From NCBI RefSeq assembly GCF_963675165.1, contig NC_087393.1, forward strand, positions 1,327,002 through 1,391,001: a stretch of DNA of 64,000 nucleotides, read 5' to 3'. Position 1 is the stretch's first letter. Each line of letters opens with the position of its first letter. The position numbers and the translations under genes were made by a program. The notes below the pieces were generated by a model that searched no databases, was not told the origin of the DNA, and worked only from the letters and a program-made list of their open reading frames with translations. This stretch comes from Halichondria panicea (taxonomy: Eukaryota > Porifera > Demospongiae > Suberitida > Halichondriidae). Shown in pieces: positions 44,801 to 55,546 of the stretch.

Positions 44801-47800
44801 TTGTCATCCCTGTGTGGGCGTGGTCTTCCCTGCCGTACATCGTACAGTTTCTCCCTGCACTCCTTTAACAGCTGCTTCACTCGAGAGACCTCCAGAGAGA
44901 ACTCAACAGCTGTTTTCTCCAGCGACCCTCGCACAATCAACACATTCTTCCCCTTCAACTCACCATGGGGGTCCTGTAGGGGAGAGTATCATTGCATAAA
45001 ATACAGTAGAGACCGTTTTTATCCTCTGAGCATACGATTACTTTTAGTTAGCACGTACAAGAGAATTATAAGTAACCTTGTCAATTTAGAGCATAAAGTC
45101 TGGTTGCATAAACATTTGAGCCCCTAATACTCAATAAATAATAATTATAGTAAAGACTACAACGTCAATACCCACTTTTACTGATGACACATTTCCCTGA
45201 GGCTCCACCCCATAGTGATGAGAGAACAGCTCTGCAGTGGTCTTATCTCCAGGGAGGGTGTCAGTGAGGATGGAGGCTATTTCCTCATGGCTCCACACAC
45301 AGAAGGCCCCCTCTTTCTTGGCCTCAGAGCCTTCACTGGGGTAAGAGTCCGCATCCTCCGCAGAGTAGAAACCACCGTCCTAAAGGGAGTGCAAAAAATT
45401 ACTCACGTGTACAGTATAATTATCACTCATATAAGAAAGGCTTGATTAGTACAAAAGCCTAAAGGGATGGGTAATTATGTGAATTGGGGGGACAGTACTT
45501 TGGATGTCATGGGATGTAGGGCATCCCAGGAGTGCATACCGTATAGCGCGAAATTTTCGAGGGGCTTAATTTCGCGGATTTTGTGGGTTAGCAATCCTAC
45601 ACGAAAATTAAGTCCACAAAAATTGTTCTTTAATTAGAATTATCTGCTATAACGTGCAAAGATTTAAAGGTGTGGCTTCCGGTAAGCAGTCATTCCACGA
45701 ACATTGTGCAACGAAATGCCTTTAGAGGCCAATCCACGAAATATAAGTGCCTCGAAAATTTCGCGCTATACGGTATACAGTTAGTTGTAGATGCCAGAAT
45801 TATTGTTAGTGCTTTATTTTAGTATTTTCATTATTATTGTAATGACACTTCACACTCTACATAATTACCTTGTCTCTGAGGTCTCTTGAGACGTACAGTA
45901 CAATGTCCCTCACTGTGTCTGCAAAGAACTCATCCTTACTGATCTGTAAAAAGTGGTGAAGCTCACAACATAATTTGCACAGCAACAAGAGGAAGCAATT
46001 TCTTGTGGAGCCCTCCACAATAAAAAAACAAACAAGCAAATTTCTTATTAAAAGTACGAAGAAAGAATGATTATTTTCTATAGAGGTGATCCCTAACAAT
46101 AGCCAGATTAGGAATACTGCACGTACACACCACACACAACCCACACACCACACACCACACACAACCTATACACCACACACAACCCACACACCTGATAGGC
46201 TGCACTGTATATGGATGTGAGTTGGGCCTGGTCGTACAACATCTTCTCAAAGTGGGGCACATGCCAGAATCTGTCAGTCGAGTAGCGATGGAACCCCTGC
46301 AGTGAATAGAGCAATTTGAGCCGTTACCTCAGCTATAAATTACCAAACTACACGATACTATAGCTATTTGCTTGGGAAATAAGTTTATAAGTTACGTACA
46401 ACCCCTTAAAAGTAATGAAAGAGCAGTATCAAATATATTTGTAGTTCTAAATCAGCCATATGTACATGTGCACTACTTTATCAGCTTGAGAGAAAACTGT
46501 GATTCTGTCACCTGTGCCACATGGTCGTGAATCCCTCCGTTGGCCATTGCCCTGAGAGTGGCGAGGGTCATGTCTCGAGCACCCTCACCCATTGGAGAAG
46601 AGGGATAGCGACCGTACACACACAACAAGAAGTTGATAATGGCTGCAAGGGGAGAAATATCAAATGCTGTCATAACAGTGCCTTCATTGTTCTAACAATG
46701 AAGGCAGAAAAAGGGTCGACTGTTTAGTCTGCTATCAGAACAGCTTGGAATGACATGACTTCAATGAATTTGCAGAGAAATTCTGCATGCCTAGCATACA
46801 CCAAGTAACTTTTAGAATAGGCAAAGTTATAAAAATAACGATCATTGCCTTATTCTCACCTGGCTGTGGGAACTTTGGCTCTCTCCCGAATCCGCCGTGG
46901 GTGGAGTCAAACCTTTCCTCCAGAGTGTTGTAGCCACGTTGAACACACCCTGCACCCGGGAGGGAGGTGTCTGGGGAGTGGGAGGACGACACTGCCTGAG
47001 AGAGGGCCTCAATCACCTTGGAACCTTGCTGAACTATACGGTCCTGGTTGCTCTTCCACTGTATGGAATGGCAGGCAATGAAGCTTTGAAACTGTCTCGC
47101 TAAAATAATGCTGCTGACACACAGTTTAATTTAATGTGATGTATATACACTGTAGGGTCGTCAATATGATGCTGTGGTTTACGAAACTCGTACATGTACA
47201 GAGACAACTATAATGCTCATGTGCTGTGCTTACAACAATGAGTGGTTTGTAAATGTTCTGCACATCCCATGAAATGAATCAGACCTGGTTTTCCTCACCT
47301 GCTCAGCGATATTCTTCAGTAGAGTGGTGAATCCAGGACGACCAAGGGTGTCCTTGGGGGGGAAGTAAGTCCCCCCTACAAACGGCTTGAGGTCAGGGGT
47401 CAGAAACACACTCATAGGCCAACCCCCTCCACCCTGTGTGGCCTGCAAGAGAGTATGTGTTAAGGGTATAGTAGATTATGTGCTGAATCTTCATTTGATC
47501 CATTGTCGTCCTCAAGATTCTTTTAATTCTCTAATTAAACTTGTCATTCTAATTAATAGTGTGATGCATCTCAATGTGAAGCTATTGATCACAAGAAAAT
47601 GCCAGTACCCCGGTACCCCCTCCCCCGGCCCCCACACCTGTATGAATGTCATGTAGACCTTGTCCACATCCGGTCTCTCCTCTCGGTCCACCTTGATGCT
47701 CACAAAGCTCTGGTTGAGTAATTGTCCAATCTCTACACTCTCAAACGACTCTCTTTCCATCACATGACACCAGTGACATGTGGAGTAGCCTACAGACAAG

Positions 47801-48689
47801 AAGATTGGCTTGTTCTGTTCCTTGGCTTTTTTGAACGCTTCTTGACCCCACGGGTACCTGTATACAAACAACAATCAGTACAGTTACAATAATTATGGTA
47901 GATATCTCATGCAGGCAGATCTATCTAGTCATAGATATTAAATATAGCTGGAGTAATCTACTATATTCTAGCATAGATAGAGCAAAGAGGGATTGGCAAC
48001 AAAATTGACCTCGAATAACCATCCGTGTTGCCCCGGCGTTACTCGAGGCTGTCTACTTCAACGTAGGAAGACAGCCTCGAGTAAAGCACAGGCTGGGAAT
48101 GGTTGAGGAGACAACTGATTGTCTTACTGTCAGTATAACAATCCTGCTGCTGATTTTAGACTTCATTTCCATGCTTGAGGCTATATGTGATCCAGGACAC
48201 TACTTAGTTAGACAATCTTAGCTATATTATAGGTGCTATTGGTACATAGCCATAAAAAAACGGTGAAAAGAGGTTAAAAAAGCGCTATGTACCTGTAGCT
48301 CTTTCTCAACAATCTAGAAAAAAGTTTGGGAATTTCCACATAATACACATCATCAAGAAGCATGGAAATGAAGTTTTGGGGGGTCTTAGAAAGCTCTGTG
48401 TAAGGCCTCAAACATAAAAAAAGTGCTTCGTGGCGTTACAATGGGGGACAACACGCATCGTTTCTTGATTAAGCCACACCCCCTGCACAAAAGTCTACGT
48501 TTTAACTTCCGTTGCCAATCCCTCTCTTCTTTATATATATCTATGATTCTAGCAACTAGGCCAGGGGACCTATATAGGCTATTTGTGTACATACCAATCG
48601 ACTGGGTTGGAAGCATGTTGGAGGAGATAGGGCGATTTCTCCTGAGCCAAGCGGTTGAGGAACTTGGTAATCTTAGTACTTGATGCCAT
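41814..48689 (-). CDS. SPATA20: SPATA20 (DUF255 thioredoxin-like / six-hairpin glycosidase-like protein)
   Basis: Thirteen exons in phase: 48689-48595, 47857-47638, 47442-47299, 47058-46860, 46642-46512, 46296-46192, 45943-45869, 45379-45182, 44973-44781, 44532-44379, 43930-43713, 43441-43245 and 42065-41814, giving 726 residues, a little shorter than human SPATA20. The N-terminus [20 protein letters not shown] and the thioredoxin-like active motif CHWC (residues 59-62) in [18 protein letters not shown] are diagnostic. Later landmarks are [63 protein letters not shown] and [18 protein letters not shown] of the six-hairpin fold. The family is conserved from bacteria to mammals; its biochemical role is poorly known, with redox or sugar-related activity suggested by fold. 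The first exon starts at the only in-frame ATG and no targeting peptide is evident. Introns hold several MITEs. Confidence 0.95.
42626..42836. mobile_element. Palindromic MITE with 7-bp target duplication, copy 1
   Basis: The element begins CAAGGGCGTATAAAAGAAGA and ends with its complement (TCTTCTTTTATACGCCCTTG). The arms extend through GAGGGCATGCAACTCC and AGCAGAGTTCAAACGTGGGC to a short middle. Flanks are GTAAAAC (42619-42625) and GTAAGAC (42837-42843), a 7-bp duplication with one mismatch. It lies in an intron of SPATA20. Confidence 0.85.
45539..45773. mobile_element. Mariner-type MITE (CCGTATAGCGCG ends)
   Basis: Ends are CCGTATAGCGCGAAATTTTC and ATTTCGCGCTATACGG with flanking TA. It is the closest relative of 26034-26232 and lies in a SPATA20 intron. 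Confidence 0.85.
47966..48560. mobile_element. GGGGATTGG-family MITE, copy 5
   Basis: Left end TAGAGCAAAGAGGGATTGGC, right end GCCAATCCCTCTCTTC. The interior is diverged but keeps the CGAGGCT, CATTTCCATGCTTGAGG and AGCGCTATGTACC segments of the family. It fills most of SPATA20 intron 1. Confidence 0.7.
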
Positions 48690-49221
48690 AATTATAGCCT
48701 CCTTGGCCTTCACAAGCGAGTTTCACAAGGCCTGCCTCCTTCAGTGCGGCCAGGAATCGAGGCTAGATACCATTCATAAACATTTTTTGTTAGACGATCA
48801 TAACCGCCGCTCAAATTAAATATAACTTACAGTGCCCAAAAATTAATAAAAAAATATTTTCCGACCCGACACAGAACCACAGCACGCGGGTAAATGAGTG
48901 TCCACCTTCTTAGCCAATCAATTCACTATGATCTATCCGCCCGCTCGGTGCTCTTTTACTATAAAAAGCCCCCCAAATTCAAGATTAGGTATTGAAAAGC
49001 ATCATACGAAAATTAAAACTACGAAATTATTATTCTACCGCAATAGATACCTGTACGAATATTTAAAACACGAAAATAATATTTAAATGGGTAGTTCATA
49101 CGAAAATTTGCACCAACGAAATTACCCGCTACACAGTGCTTGCTACACAGCTTGTAATAATTTAAAAACTGTGCACATAATTATTCTAGCTATTTCAAAA
49201 TGAGTTTAGTATTCTTCTCAG
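48690..49221. other. Spacer between SPATA20 (5' end) and DDAH (3' end)
   Basis: It holds the SPATA20 promoter by position and a degraded mariner-type MITE end near 49090-49137 (GCACCAACGAAATTACCCGC). A short GGAATCGAGGCTAGATAC near 48760 resembles one end of the 21-kb MULE family. No gene is seen. Confidence 0.4.
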
Positions 49222-51419
49222 TCATATTTCGAATATCCTTATTGAATTGCAGGTTAAAGATCCATCAGACTTAGCTAACTCACTATTTGGTATTTCAACA
49301 GTTGGACATTTCATTGTTTTCCACACTTCGTAACTTCTGGGGTATTCTTCTTTTGGTGGGTGGAGGACAACACCATTAACAAACAGACAGTTTGCACCAT
49401 TGTCATCAGGAAAAATTAACTGTTTGTACTTGTGAGCACCAAATGACTCCATATCCTTCCATGCTTGTCTCCCAGCAGGACTATTGCTAATAGCAAGAAT
49501 GTCCACACCTGCCAATGAACACACAGATTTTAAGTGTAGTGTGCCCTTTGGTACCTTCACTCCAGTTACAGGCCAGCCAGAGAACACTTTCGACAGATAC
49601 TCAATCCCTGCCTGTTGTATATAAAGCATAAAATGTGTACAATGACAAGTGTGTACATGTGGTGGTATGAGTAATTATGGAGAGATAATTATAATAAACA
49701 ATGCAACACTGAGTTCATGACATCATAGTGATCACACTGTGAGCATTGCCGAAAATGTATTGAAAAATATAAGTAATGTTAATTAAATACTAAATGCTAT
49801 ACACTATAGAAACCAAAGGAGTAATATACATGCACTATACAGTGCGTATAGTATAGTAAGTATGTGTATGACTGAGCTGTCTAGCAAAGCAACTCAGGAG
49901 CGATAAAACTAAACCAGACACCAGACTAGAGGCATGCTGAACGAAGTTTTAGTAGTGCATGAGACACGCACTGTGGACGCTGGAATTACAAATATGGCTG
50001 GTATAATTATGTTCTGGGGATAAGCAAAAGAAAACAATTTCTAGCTTTCTAGCTTAAGTGGTTTTTTCCAATGTTCCTGGTACGGGGTCCTTTCAGCTGT
50101 AAACATGTACCTAAAAAAAAGCCGTGTGTAGCTAGCTAGCCATGCAGCCTACGTGCAAGTTCAACTTCTTAGCTTTTGCTCGACAACGAAGCTAAACTTA
50201 TTTTCACATAATTACGGTGCAAAAGTTATAAGGGGGTGGGATGACCGTGAATGATTTTCAGGGATATAGAAGCATGTGTAGACTACAATGTAGAAGTTGT
50301 AATAAGTATAATCAAGGGCATATAAAAGAAGAGAGGGCATGCAACTCCTATATGAGCAGAGTTCAAACGTGGGCGGATGAATGTGCACGACTGGGCATGA
50401 AATGCTAAAAATAGAAATTTCTATTTTTAGCACTTCATGCAAATGCACACATTCCTCCGCCCATGTTTAAACTCTGCTAGCTACGTGTACTGATAGTGGA
50501 GTTGCATGCCCTCTCTTCTTTTATACGCCCTTGGTATAATACATTTCCTGTCAATGAATAATAAAAGGTCAGAGTTCACACGGGCAGTACCGGTACATGC
50601 GATATGCAAGTCGAGAAAGAAGCTTTATTTTGCAAATCCATGAATCAAAATCCGAGAGAACGTGGCTAGAAGCCTGTAGAAACTGTTAGGTTTGGTTGCA
50701 ACCGCTGAACAGTTACAGCTGGAACAAACACACACACACACACAGCTAGCTTTTACCGTATTCCTTGTGTGGCTACGCCTGCGCCTCGAGGCATAATAAT
50801 TCTAGAAGATGTCAAAATACGGTCCGGTTTCAGCTTTATGATAACAACACCATAACTAATAAAAAGGCTGTCATGACAGTGAAATTTAAAATAACAACTG
50901 TTGTCTTACCTCATTGGTTCGTTCACTCAATCCAATAAAAAATTCTCTACCCGTGAACAGAACATCTCCACCGTCCAAGAAAGCACCAGGCTTTTTCATC
51001 TCAACTATATCAAGGTTCATACTTTCGAGTACCTTTCTCATTGGTTCAATCTCTCCAGCACGAGATGGAGGTGCCATCTTGGTTAACAGAGCCACGCCAT
51101 TCAGTATCACAGCAGGCTCTTCCACGTACACCTGATCTGGGAATCTATCATCAGCAGGGACTTCTACAATGGTAGGTATCAACTTTCGAAGTTCAGAAAC
51201 ATAGATGGAATGCTCTTGTTTAGCTTTCTCGATGACGATTGCTTTATCAGGTTGATCAATTCGAAGGGAGTTTTTAACAAAGTTTTCATTGATGCTTTCA
51301 GGGCTGCCAACTATGGCTCTTTGGAAGTGGAAATAATCTGCCACACTGTGAGAACTTCTACCTTTGATTGTGACCATCCAACGGGACCCTCTTTTTAGGA
51401 GTGGAAATAGAACGCTCAT
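49222..51419 (-). CDS. DDAH1: Dimethylarginine dimethylaminohydrolase (DDAH)
   Basis: Two exons, 51419-50910 and 49611-49222, joined in phase 0, give 299 residues against about 285 in vertebrates. The enzyme hydrolyses asymmetric dimethylarginine and monomethylarginine to citrulline and methylamines, relieving inhibition of nitric oxide synthase. Visible landmarks: FPDQVYVEEPAVILNGVALL, MAPPSRAGEIEPMRK, FLDGGDVLFTGREFFIGLSE with RTNE just before the intron, then the catalytic His in LHLKSVCSLAG and the catalytic Cys in GSLTCNSIRIFEI near the C-terminus; FPDD and EEYPRS are also typical. Start chosen at MSVLFPLLKRGSRW because the codon before it in the longer frame is not ATG. The 1.3-kb intron contains a MITE with a 7-bp target duplication. 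Whether it is orthologous to DDAH1 or DDAH2 cannot be decided here. Confidence 0.93.
50313..50533. mobile_element. Palindromic MITE with 7-bp target duplication, copy 2
   Basis: CAAGGGCATATAAAAGAAGA to TCTTCTTTTATACGCCCTTG, flanked by GTATAAT on both sides exactly (50306-50312 and 50534-50540). It is about 95 percent alike to 42626-42836 by eye, with a slightly longer palindromic centre (AAATAGAAATTTCTATTT). It lies in the DDAH intron. Confidence 0.88.
50600..50795. repeat. Dispersed repeat (GAAGCTTTATTTTGCAAATC family)
   Basis: It shares GAAGCTTTATTTTGCAAATC, CTAGAAGCCT, a CA run and GCCTCGAGGCATAAT with about 6235-6420 and 15940-16090. The function is unknown, and no clear ends are seen. 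Confidence 0.6.
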
Positions 51420-52552
51420 TTTTCCCCAGTGCAGATTAGTTGCTGGCCAGATTCGCAAGAGCAAGAGCTATTGATTGCAAAAAGGTTGCTCTTTGACTTG
51501 AACTTTTGACATAGATAGTTTTTAACAACAAAAATGGTCATCATTACCCACTCTTTGAGTTTCCTGGATTTTGCATGCAGCAAAATTGCAAGCAATCCCT
51601 GATCTTCATCACAATTATAAAAAGGCGGCCGAGAAGTGCAATACCCTAGCTCAACCAATAATAAATACATCAGTGTTTGAAATTCCTGCAAACCAACAAA
51701 GGCTTCGATCATCCCTCCACTTTGTCAGCTCTAAACCCATAATATAAATAATTATGTTATGGGTGAAGCCAAAGTTTTCGAAGCAATTGACCCAACTAGA
51801 TAAGTCCTGCGGATCAGATGGAATACCCGGGCGACTCCTCCTAGAGGGTGCTGCTCAACTATCTTCACCACTAGCAATACTATTTAACATGTCCATCCAA
51901 CAGAACACCTTACCCTTCGACTGGAAAACTTCGAACCCATGATCACCCCTCTCCACAAGAAAGGACATCAAAAACTCACCTATACTACATGCAACTACAG
52001 AACCAATCAGTTTAACATCATTTGCTGTCAAAACACTCGAAAGAAATATTCACACAAGGCTATGCAACTATATCTACTGGACAACAATACTTTATCACCA
52101 ATCCAACATGGCTTCAGACCTCAGAGCAATCTATACTACCGGTATATACCGTAGTTCCCTACTATAAATATACACTCAAATGGGATCTAATAGTAAATAC
52201 CAACATCACTCAAATCAGTGTGCCCTCAGGTAAGGGAGTTATGAGGAATGTGATCAAGGCGGGGAAATTATGCCCACCTATAGTTGTTTGACATACAGAG
52301 GCCAAGTGGGGTATCCTTAAAATGGTTACAAAAACAATTAATGGTATAATTTTCACAGCCTGTTGAATATCTCTATGCATATATACTGTTGCCTCTGATG
52401 TAGACACTGATTTGAACTGAGTTGCCTATACAACTAAAACTATATAAAGCTATAAAACGCTTGTGGAGTGGGGAACAATGGACTGTGTGTGAACAATGAG
52501 CATGCAGCTTGCTTGTTTATTTTCTCGATACATGATGTTGAAAAGGAAATCA
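51420..52552. other. Intergenic region upstream of DDAH, LINE fragment only
   Basis: Besides the reverse transcriptase fragment at 51754-52154, nothing coding is recognised. A minus-strand open frame at 51416-51712 has no family resemblance and overlaps the DDAH start region. Confidence 0.45.
51754..52154 (+). pseudogene. Decayed non-LTR retrotransposon (LINE) reverse transcriptase fragment
   Basis: The first frame (51754-51942) reads LDKSCGSDGIPGRLLLEGAA then PLAILFNMSIQQNTLPFDWK. After a frameshift near 51936 a second frame gives TPLHKKG, then NYRTNQFN and TLSPIQHGFRPQSN. These are consecutive segments of LINE reverse transcriptases (fingers region, the PLHKKG step and the NYRPIS-type motif). 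It is frameshifted, lacks the catalytic YADD region and is truncated at both ends. Confidence 0.88.
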
Positions 52553-53898
52553 TTACAAGATCTTCATGGGTACCATCTCACTTTCTCCTTCGCTTGGCCG
52601 TCGCTCTTCTTCTGCCAAAACAAGGAGAATAAAATGTGACCTGTCGCACATCCTTATACACATCATTGCTACTATTGATGTACTTATCCTCACCTATACT
52701 ATGTTCCTTTTCCTGCGGTGGGCGCCATGCACCTGAGGAAAAAGAGTTTTTAGCTGTAATCATCAGTCTGAGAATAGGGCTTGGCAAATTATGCTAACAT
52801 AATTTTTGGAATAATAGGGAGACTTCTAGCAACAAGCATAATTGAGAATAGTAGAGCACTTAATTAGCATAATTTGACCCTTAGGTGGACGTAGCTATAG
52901 ATAGACATCTATATTACTGTACTGTAAGCACTCTAGGCAGGCAGGGAGAAGAATATTTTTTTCGGCACAGAGGATTATATTTCACTTTCTGTAATGCTAC
53001 CTCAGGTATATAGCCCGTTTGGTCCTGGGCCGATTTTTTTTTATAGAACAAAGTTGAAAAATACTAGCTAGAGACAACGAGGCTGGGAACGAGGCTACCT
53101 CAGGTATAGAATAAATTGTTGTCTTTAAACTGGAATAATAGGCTGACTTTTTGACAAAAAGAATAATAGAAAGCATAATTTGCCAAGGTCTATCTGAGAG
53201 TATAAACACTTGAAGGATGCATGGCAATGAATTGTTCTTTTCATGTGAAACATATTGTACTCACCCTGGATCTTGATTTCCCTTGTAGGGTCAAAGCTAT
53301 CCAGACAGTATTTTATGACCCTCTTGCATCCAGCATCGCTTAACCATTCACGAAGATTGTCAAGATTGTCAGGTTCAACTTCCAATTGCTTCTCTGCCAC
53401 TTCAAAGAACTCAAGCAAACGTAGAGTGTAGTCCTTGTTGTGTAATGGCTTTGATAGAGTGTTGAGAGTTGTGCGAGGCTTAAAAGTATCTCCTGCTGTA
53501 TTGATAATCCTGGTTGCTGCACCTTCATCGTTTGCAATACTAGCCACAATTTTCAGAAGCATTGCACGAAGGTGAACCATTGGTGTAAGTGATTCGGGCA
53601 CGAAGTACGCTTCAGTAACATATTCTTGCAGGTTTGCAAGCCAATCAGTAGGGCACACTTGGGTCTCATTTAAAACATACCAAAACCTTGCAAGACCTCC
53701 TTCTTTATCTTTGAGAGTTTCAAAGTAGATTCGACTGATGAGATTCTCACCGTTCAGTACTTGTTTAGGTGCATTTGGTGGTAGAATAGGAGCCAGCAAA
53801 AAGCACACTCGATCATAGTTTAGAGACTTAGGTGGAATTTCTTGACTGATATCTTCGATAAGTTGTAACAATTTTTTGCTTTTTATAGATGACGCCAT
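52553..53898 (-). CDS. Small protein consisting of the NLR-type N-terminal death-fold module
   Basis: Exons 53898-53265, 52732-52694 and 52611-52553 give 243 residues. No signal peptide or membrane segment is seen. Residues 1-211 align along their length with residues 1-205 of the NLR at 55547-59859: LQEYV, then LR-x-x-LL-x-IA/V, then a C-terminal half (LLEFFEVAEKQLEVEPDNLD, then NLREWLSDAGCKRVIKYCLD) that looks like a death-effector-type helical bundle. The first exon ends in the same phase and at the same point (after SFDP/SFCP) as in the NLR, and a short exon follows in both (39 and 42 nt). The last part is acidic and low complexity (EEERRPSEGESEMVPMKIL). By analogy with stand-alone death-fold proteins it could bridge the receptor to an effector or compete with it; this role is inference. 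It lies 1.6 kb downstream of the NLR on the same strand. Confidence 0.85.
53016..53092. repeat. Probable MULE-family remnant flanked by CTACCTCAGGTATA
   Basis: CTACCTCAGGTATA occurs on both sides (near 53000-53013 and 53096-53109). Between them are GGTCCTGGGCCGA and GAGGCTGGGAACGAGGCT, resembling the ends of the 21-kb MULE family. It lies in intron 1 of the small death-fold gene. Confidence 0.45.
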
Positions 53899-54003
53899 TT
53901 GATTTGGACTTAGCTGTAAGTACAAATACATTCATGATTATTAACGACTGCATAGGCATAGAATTTTATGGTGCCATGCCCATAATTATTCAACATCTAG
54001 ACT

Positions 54004-54627
54004 ATGGGGTGCCGTTTGTGTCAAAATCCAAAAAGAGTCGATGTTATGAAATAGAGTTGACGTTATAAAAAAATCTATGTTTTAATTAGGAGTCGATGTT
54101 ATAAATAAGTCGATGTGTTTACCATAACATTAGAGTAGGCCTATTCTGTGTTTTGTAGTAAGTCGACCTTTACTAATACGATTTAATAACAGTAAAACTG
54201 GAGAGTGTAGGAAGCTGGAGCCGAGGTGTGCTGCACAGAACAGACTGGAGAAACCCAATGAGTGACCTTAATGAACTAAGGTCAGCCTGCCCTGTGCAGC
54301 ACCACTCTCCAGTTTACCGTTAAATTGAACTTAAATCGTATTAGTAAAGGTGGACTTACTAACAAAACACAGAATACCAGATAAATTGTTATGGTAAACA
54401 TTTGACTCCCTTGTAACGTCGACTCCATTTCATAACATCGACTATTTTTATAACATTGACTCCGACTGGACTGTGTAAACATTGACTGATTTTAGAATTG
54501 CATGAACTAGTAATTTTGACACAAACAGCACCCCTTTTTAAAACATCAACCTTTATAACATCGACTCTTTTTATAATGTCGACTCCATTTCATAAGATCG
54601 ACTCTTATTGGATTTTGACACACCCAT
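54004..54627. mobile_element. Palindromic element made of GTCGATGTTATA-type repeats
   Basis: The left arm (GGGGTGCCGTTTGTGTCAAA, then repeated GTCGATGTTAT) and right arm (repeated ATAACATCGACT, then TTTTGACACAAACAGCACCC at about 54514) are inverted repeats. The centre pairs AAACTGGAGAGTG with CACTCTCCAGTTT. A further ACATCGACT-rich stretch ending GATTTTGACACACCC extends to about 54627. Confidence 0.7.
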
Positions 54628-55097
54628 ATCGATTTATATCAGATAGATCTACAGATACTGAGATAATTATATAACTATAGCTTTCAACTGATGCTTCATT
54701 TCAATAGCTTATAATACATAGACTGTACTATTATTTAAGACTCACATCACAGCAGACTCACCGTCCAGTTATTAAAAAAACTTGTTGGCTGTTGGCGCTT
54801 GGCCGAGCTGTGGTTTTCACTACCCCAAATGAATGTGGTCTAATCTCTAGATCTATGTTAATTTCCCAGCACTGCACTAAGTGCAGCATGGGGAAAGATC
54901 TATGTCATGAATAATGATGTATAGTTCTCATCACCTATGTACACGCATGAGCTGTTCATGTTGTTGTCTCTATATGATATACTAAAAGTGTCGAGCTTCT
55001 GCCATTCCTTGAGAGTCAGACTTGAGAGAGCAATTGGAAGCTATATATATACATGTATAGTATAGGTGAGAACAACCACACAGCATAACAAGATAGT

Positions 55098-55337
55098 ATG
55101 ATCACCAAATCAAATGCACTGAACAAGTCTGGCAAATGGGTGACTGTTGGTTGGATCAGTTTTAGCCAGCTGAGCCAGCTCGATTGGGTGGGACTGTCAA
55201 CTCATAGACTGCATGTGCTGCCTCAGTACCTGCTATACGATGTGTTCTTTTCTCCCTGTAGCACTGGTCATGGTGCTATATACTCCGTGACTAATTCTGG
55301 TGTTCGAGTATACCACAATGACGGTCATGCACGTTAA
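55098..55337 (+). pseudogene. Orphan N-terminal domain of a purple acid phosphatase
   Basis: The 79-residue frame has NALNKSGKWVTVGW, then LSQLDWVGL, then SPCSTGHGAIYSVTNSGVRV. The same layout (NRSGDWLTVYWSGV, SSLDWVGLWVLP) opens the acid phosphatase at 60118-62797, and the SxxSxxxGxGxIS-like block is typical of plant and animal purple acid phosphatase N-terminal fibronectin-like domains. No metal-binding motif follows before the NLR gene on the other strand. It may be a dead duplicate, or one exon of a small secreted protein; no signal peptide is visible. Confidence 0.55.
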
Positions 55338-55546
55338 ACAACTTTTGTGTACACGCATGTCCATACATGCTCTTTTGTTATAAAAATTATTAAAATTGTG
55401 TTTGTACAAAAACTAGTGTGGGATGGGGATGTAATGTAAAATTAGTGTGTGTAGTGTAGTGTAAAATAGAGCAGTGTGAATGAGTTATCTTAACAGCTAG
55501 TAATTCGGATACGCTACAGTTAGAGTATGCAATACGTTATTAAGAG

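Noticed and set aside
41814-48689. Possibility of a CRISPR array or bacterial operon in the repeat-rich SPATA20 region
   Set aside because: Repeats are dispersed MITEs without regular spacing, and genes are clearly spliced eukaryotic genes.
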